Positions 58,901-64,000 of a stretch of 64,000 nucleotides of DNA are shown here, piece by piece (the stretch's first letter is position 1; each line of letters starts with the position of its first letter). The notes beneath the pieces are model-generated. The model made no database searches and was not told the origin of the DNA. It saw only the letters and a program-made list of their open reading frames with translations. A program made the translations under genes and the position numbers. Source of the stretch: Aptenodytes patagonicus (lineage: Eukaryota > Chordata > Aves > Sphenisciformes > Spheniscidae); assembly GCF_965638725.1 (NCBI RefSeq), contig NC_134960.1, positions 7,070,501 to 7,134,500 of the forward strand. The letters are read 5' to 3'.

Positions 58901-61900
58901 GCGTCGGTTAAAAATAATAAAGGGTTGAAGGAGGTCAGGACAGTGCAGCCGAGAGCCGGTTTGATGGTGCACGCCGTTCGCACGGCATGGCTTGTCCAGT
59001 CTGGCTGGAGTCCCCATAAAGCGCCTTATCACTCCATCTGGAAGAGGACCTAGCATTTACCCAGCCACCGGTGAACTCCTGAGCCTTTCATGCATAGCTG
59101 TATTTATTTTTTCCCCCAAGTCTTTTGGGTTTTGCCTCCACCGCCGCACAGGCAGGCTGTCCCCTGCTGATGGGGGCAGCCCGTGATGCCCGGCAGTGCA
59201 GAAGCCGTGCCAGCTTGGCCACCTTTCGGTCACCTGGAAGGCTGTGCTTCCCTTGGAGGCTGGTGCTGGCTCCCAGCGCTGCGATCGCATCCCAACGCTG
59301 GGGCTCTCCCTTCCCATGGTCCCAGCCGGCTGCCGCCGCAGCACACCGTGGGGCTGGTCTTCATCCCACTACCGGTGCTCGCAGGGTTGGGAAGCCGGTG
59401 CCTTGCAATGCCGCTTTGTCACCGACAGCCTTGAAACAGCAGCTCTTCCTGCAGCAAAGCAGGAGACTTTAATCTCAAGAGTGTTTTTTACCAGGGCTGG
59501 GCTGGCACAGGCGGGGAGGCCAGCGGCCCTGTGCTTGCTCCTCTTGGCTGTGCACAGGGACCATGGCCGAGGAAGTCGTCCTTTTCCAAATAAAACAACC
59601 AGGACGAATTCAATAGGAAATAAGTTCCTCGTTTTTGAGTGAACTTGCCGTGGGTGGAGAAGAAGGAAATTAAACAATAGAAAAAACGTGCGGGGCTTTA
59701 TACAGCAGGGAAAAAAAAAATAACAAACTCACTGGCCTCTGGCGGGATGTTGGAGCATCTTCCCTTCGCCCGTGTCGGCGCTCGTTTTCGGCAAGGACAG
59801 CGAAGGCAATAGCGATGCTTGTGTTTCCTGACACCCCTCCGTGCTTGGGGCATCCATGCACGGGTGTGGGGAAGCCAGGACCTCCTGCATTACCGTCCTG
59901 CCGGTCCCCAAGCCACCCCGCAGGGTCACCTCGCTCGGCCCCGGTGCGTGCCGTGCCACCCCGCTGGCTGCAGCCCCCAAATTCCTCCCTTCCCGCATGG
60001 AGCCGCCGGCACGGGGTATGGATGCTGATGGGAAAGCTCACGCACGCGAAGCCTTTCCTGCTTCCTGCGCCTTTGGGAAGCTGGCAGGTCGGGTCTGGTC
60101 ATGTTTGGGTGAGGATGGAAAAGCCATCCCAGCCAAACAGACTTTTTATTACAGGTTGTTTTGGGGTTTTTCCCCTCTTTTCTTTCTGTGCAGCACTGTC
60201 AGTACTCTAGAACAGGACATATTTAATGTGCTGTTGGTGGTAATTTAAACAGAAGAAAAAAGATGCCTCACAAGTCAAAAACTAGGCTGGAGCGAAGAGG
60301 GAATGATTAATATTTTTTTCAGTAACGTGTCATGGTGAAGTATTGCACGGCCGAGCATGTCCCTGTTGCAGGGTGTCACCGGCACCGCCTGCCCCTCTCC
60401 GCCTGCAGGCTCTGGCTTTTATAACCAGGTTTGGTTTTGGGGGCATCTCTGGGTGCCTGGGCTGGGGACAGAGGGCCGTGGTCCTGCCTGGCATCCCGTC
60501 TTGGGGGCTTCTGGCTGGGTGCTGGAGATGGAGCTGCTCTCTTGGCTGTTTGTGCTCCGGGGCAGGGTCATGGAGGGCTTTGCTTAAAAGGGGTTTTGTG
60601 GAATTTTACCTCCTAGATGTACCTATTGAGTTGTTTTTTTATTTTTGGCTGTTGAGGTAGAGCCGGCTAGAATGAGGTTAGGACTTAAGGCAGAGAGAGA
60701 AGCAAGTTATTAAGCTCCTATATCTTGCGATTGCTTCATGGCCACGGAGAGCTGGGGTTCCCAGTCCATGTCGCCGATGTTTCCAGCCCTGCTCTTGAAG
60801 GCACTTTAGGACCTCAGGAATGCCCTTGGCTTCCTTGTGTGTTTTTGGCCGAGGTGGTGGCGTTGCTTTGTGCAGTTTTACAATGTGCCATCGTCACGCG
60901 TGTGCCGGTGGCTTTGGAGCCTGAGACGGGGGAAGGAGGACCCGGGTGGAGGGAAAGCATGATGCTGCTTTCTTGGAGACCACCTCATAAACCTCGGGGG
61001 CTGTCACGACTCACTCCCCAAGTGCCTACGGGAGAAAGTGCCCCCTGCACCCCGCCTCTGCGCCCATCCCCAGGAGTGGAGGAGCAGGGCAGGCCTCGCG
61101 CCGGGACCCCTGGAAGAGCTCGGTGAGTCACGCAGCGCGGACGCGGGGAGAGGATGGCCTGTAGCTTATGATTCATGTTGTTTTCCTGCAAAAGCCACCA
61201 GCTGTAATGGCAGAGCTTGCAGAAGACGAATCAATATTGAGCCGTAAATCCCGCACGTGACTGCCGGCCGGGCGGCGAGGGGGCTGGCATTGGGAGTGCC
61301 TCGGTTGCCATGTCCTCCCTAAAAGCAGCAAGACCTTGCTGCAGCCCTCTGCCTGGGGAAGGGGCTGAGATGCTCAGTGCTACCTTCAGGTGGTCTGAGC
61401 CTTCCTGGAGGGGTTTAGGAAGGTCAAAAGATTCCTGAATGTGGGGCATCCCGGGAGGAGCTGCCCTGGTATTTAAGATTTGGGCATGCCCGGAGTTCAG
61501 TCCTGCTGCTGGTCTGGTCCAAAGCCTTGGAGATGCAGGTTGTCTTGGAGAGACCGAGTCTGTCTCCCAGGGGCTCTGCCCTCTTGTTGCCAGGGAACCC
61601 AAAATGTCTTGGAAATCTCATCACTGACGTAAAGCAGGGAAGAAGTAGTGTTTTCTGTCTCTCTTGGCTTAGGCATGTTGAGGGTTGGATGTACAGCGAG
61701 GGGCGTCCCTCTCAGCTCCCTCTGCCGTGCAGGGAGATGTGTGTCTCACCCAACGGCTCTGCGTATGGTCTGGAAGTATGAGAGCCCCCAGGGTGTCCCC
61801 GCTCCTCAGGGCAGTGTGCTGGCTCCGCACGCTTGCTGCTCTCTTGGCTCTGCCTCCCGTGCCTTGGCCTCGGCAAAACCCAAATGCCTTCTGGCTACTT

Positions 61901-64000
61901 GTCAGCATCTCGCTGAGTATCCCCCTTCCTTCGCGACCACCGTCTGCTTCTTCACAGCCTTATACAGCCCTGCAACCCCAGGGCTTGGAGCCTGAAGCGG
62001 TGGTACCGGCTTAGAAAAAAGGGCTGCGTTAAAAAGGGTTAATGGCTCAGTCCTGAAATACGCCCGCAAAATGCTATCGATGCCTGAAGTCTAAACGTAC
62101 GGCTCAGGCTGTTTTATATCTCCTCCAGCAGCTTCAATTCATCCCTTGGCTGCGCTGGTGCACCGCTGGCCTCGTGGATTTACGTCGGAGAGGGGAATCG
62201 AGGCCGGCAGGGAGGGAGGGAGGGAGGCCATGCATGGTACCTGACACGGGATGGGAATGCTTTGCCTAGTGGCTGGGTGGGGACATGGGAGCCCACCTGA
62301 GTGGGGAATGTCCCCCGGTAGAGAGGCCAGGAGTGGTGCGGTCCCCTGGCCCAGCTGGCCAGTGGGATGTGAAGCAGCACGTGTTACCGGTGGTTTATTA
62401 GCTCTCGCCGGCTGAAACCAAGAGCTGGTGTGCGTTGGGCAGGGCAGGCAGTGCGGTGCCGGGATGGGGGGGCAGGTGGGCAATGGAGGTTGGTTCCTCG
62501 AGCGTTTGCTTTGCCTTGAGCCCCTGCAGAGGAGAAGGAGAGGACAGGGCTGATGCCGTAGCCTGGGAGCAGGTAAACTAAAGCAACAGGCTTCCCGGGG
62601 AAATGCTGCTCAGTTTGTGCAACCTCAGATGTGGGTCTGGAAATCGGGGAGGCAAGAGGCAGCTCAGGTGCCAGCAGCCCCGATGCTGCGCTTGTGGGGG
62701 GCAAACGTGGGCCTTACCGGCGGTGTCTTAGAGGGTGAAAACAAAACGGATCTTGCAAGTGTCTCCTGTACGCTGCGCCTGTTCCTGCTCTCTGCATTTC
62801 CCCTGGGCCGGTGAGCATTGCAGCCTCTGGTACTTTTTAAGGGTGGCAAAGTTTGCGTGGAGAGGTAATGTCTTTTATTAGCCTAACTAATACCTTTAGG
62901 AAAAAACCGATGTGCTCTTGGGCCCGAGGAATGCCTGCGCGTCCAAAACGTGTCGGTTTTTCCAACTGTGTCTGTTGGTCTAATAAAAGATCTGACCTCC
63001 GCCTGGCCTGGCCGCAACCTTGGAGCTTGCCGGCCCCGGGAACATCCTGCCCGTGCGTCAGTTACTGCCTGGCCCTTCCCCAGAGGACCTGCCAGCCCGG
63101 GAGCCGTCGCCGGAGCACGCCTGTGCTTGCAGCAGGCGCTTACCTGCCTCCTAATTCAATGCCGGCTGCAAGCACCGAGCCCCATGGGTGCTTCAGGCTC
63201 CCAGTGGGGTCTGCCCTTGCAGACTGCAGGGAAGCAGAGGTTGGCTGCAGCTCAGCAAAGCATCAAGGCATTGGGCAGGATGGATGCGGTCCAGCGGGAG
63301 CATCCTTGGGAGCCCCTGGGAGAAGGCAGCAGCTTGTGCAACGCTCCATCCTTGCAGGGATTTCTCCTGAATGCGGGTGCCGGAGGGCCAGTTGCTCTCC
63401 GTGAGCTGGTTCACGCTGTGGTTTTATGGATGCTGCTTTGCAAAAGTGCCGTTTTGGGGCCAGGGTAGTGCTCGGCAGGGCAGCCTGCGCTCCCCAGAAC
63501 AGCTGGCGGTTCTTCTGTGGCAAGACAGAGCTGCTCTCCTACCAACTTCAAATTCCCCGTAATGGGAAGCTGTCAAGAAAATGAAGCAGCTGGCCCATCC
63601 CCTGGGGCTCGCAGCGCTGCTGTGGCCGAGGAGGGGGGAATTGCTGCTGCCCCGCAGCTCTCCATGATCGAGCATCTCTTTTGCGCTCGTGGCAGGACCA
63701 GCATCTCTGCGGGGAAGATCTGGCCAAGCAAAGTGTCAGAGGCAGCAGAAGGTGGTTCAGTCGGTGGTTTTTTTGGGTAGGAGTTCTGTGCAACCTGTGG
63801 TGAGTGCGCAGGCTGCCGCTCCAGTGAAATATAAAAATTCACACAAGATTATTTTCCCCTCATCCTTTTTCTTTTTAAATACTTGGGATTCAGGCCCTGC
63901 TTATTCAGAAAGGCTCTTTCGTGCTTGGAGGGCCACAGGAACCGACACGGCACATTTCAAAGCAGGAAAACCCGATTCATTGAGTGGATTTTTTCCCCCC
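58284..64000 (+). other. Presumed first intron of NDST1
   Basis: No coding exon is recognisable to the end of the window. If the island at 57.85 kb is the NDST1 promoter, this is its first intron. It contains a GGGA microsatellite near 62208-62228 and an old inverted-repeat element near 62.86-63.0 kb. Confidence 0.4.
62855..63004. mobile_element. Old palindromic interspersed repeat (MITE-like)
   Basis: The ends are imperfect inverted repeats: GTCTTTTATTAGCCTAACTA on the left (62870-62889) and TTGGTCTAATAAAAGATCTG on the right (62975-62994). A second inner pair (GGAAAAAACCGA near 62899 and TCGGTTTTTCC near 62954) continues the palindrome. The right half resembles an ancient dispersed repeat of reptile and bird genomes with a TTGGTCCAATAAAAGAT core. 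Family name not assigned. Confidence 0.55.

Noticed and set aside
57689-59056. 455-codon minus-strand frame, with 338- and 358-codon plus-strand frames over it
   Set aside because: These are stop-poor frames caused by extreme GC content in a CpG island. Composition is Ala/Gly/Pro/Arg, with no domain and open frames in several phases at once.

Overview
The window is nuclear DNA from a bird. The evidence is three fragments of CR1-type LINE retrotransposon, one solo LTR of a type common in bird genomes, short introns, CpG-island promoters, and protein sequences that read as bird versions of vertebrate genes. Gene order matches the vertebrate block TCOF1 - CD74 - RPS14 - NDST1 (human 5q32-q33). 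No bacterial, plasmid or phage feature is present, and I see no tRNA, rRNA or CRISPR array.

Layout. 1-14.5 kb: intergenic, no supportable gene. 14.65-36.9 kb, plus strand: TCOF1 (treacle), rebuilt as 17 coding exons. All junctions keep phase and the sum is exactly 1032 codons plus stop. A 3'-truncated-gene reading is not needed, because both the LisH start and the lysine-rich end are present. 37.8-42.5 kb, minus strand: CD74 (MHC class II invariant chain), eight confident coding exons including the thyroglobulin type-1 cassette of the p41 form, a less certain last exon, and an S-X-Y promoter module upstream. 42.7-48.7 kb: intergenic, with CR1 fragments, an interferon-response-like motif and a 28-bp-stem hairpin. 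48.7-52.9 kb, minus strand: RPS14, complete (151 codons, four coding exons and a 5'TOP leader exon), with a solo LTR in intron 1. 52.5-53.2 kb: RPS14 CpG island with a triplicated 36-bp YY1-like unit. 53.2-57.8 kb: intergenic. 57.85-58.9 kb: a CpG island that by synteny should be the NDST1 promoter and non-coding first exon on the plus strand; the rest of the window would be its first intron.

Functionally this is a housekeeping neighbourhood. TCOF1 (rDNA transcription and ribosome assembly scaffold) and RPS14 (40S subunit protein) serve ribosome production, while CD74, lying between them, is an immune gene with its own class II-type promoter. TCOF1 and CD74 converge, CD74 and RPS14 are in tandem, and RPS14 and the presumed NDST1 diverge. 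I did not find a wholly new biological system. The least expected element is the long RNA-style hairpin at 44.68-44.76 kb, whose three imperfect pairs are all G-U wobbles in a plus-strand transcript.
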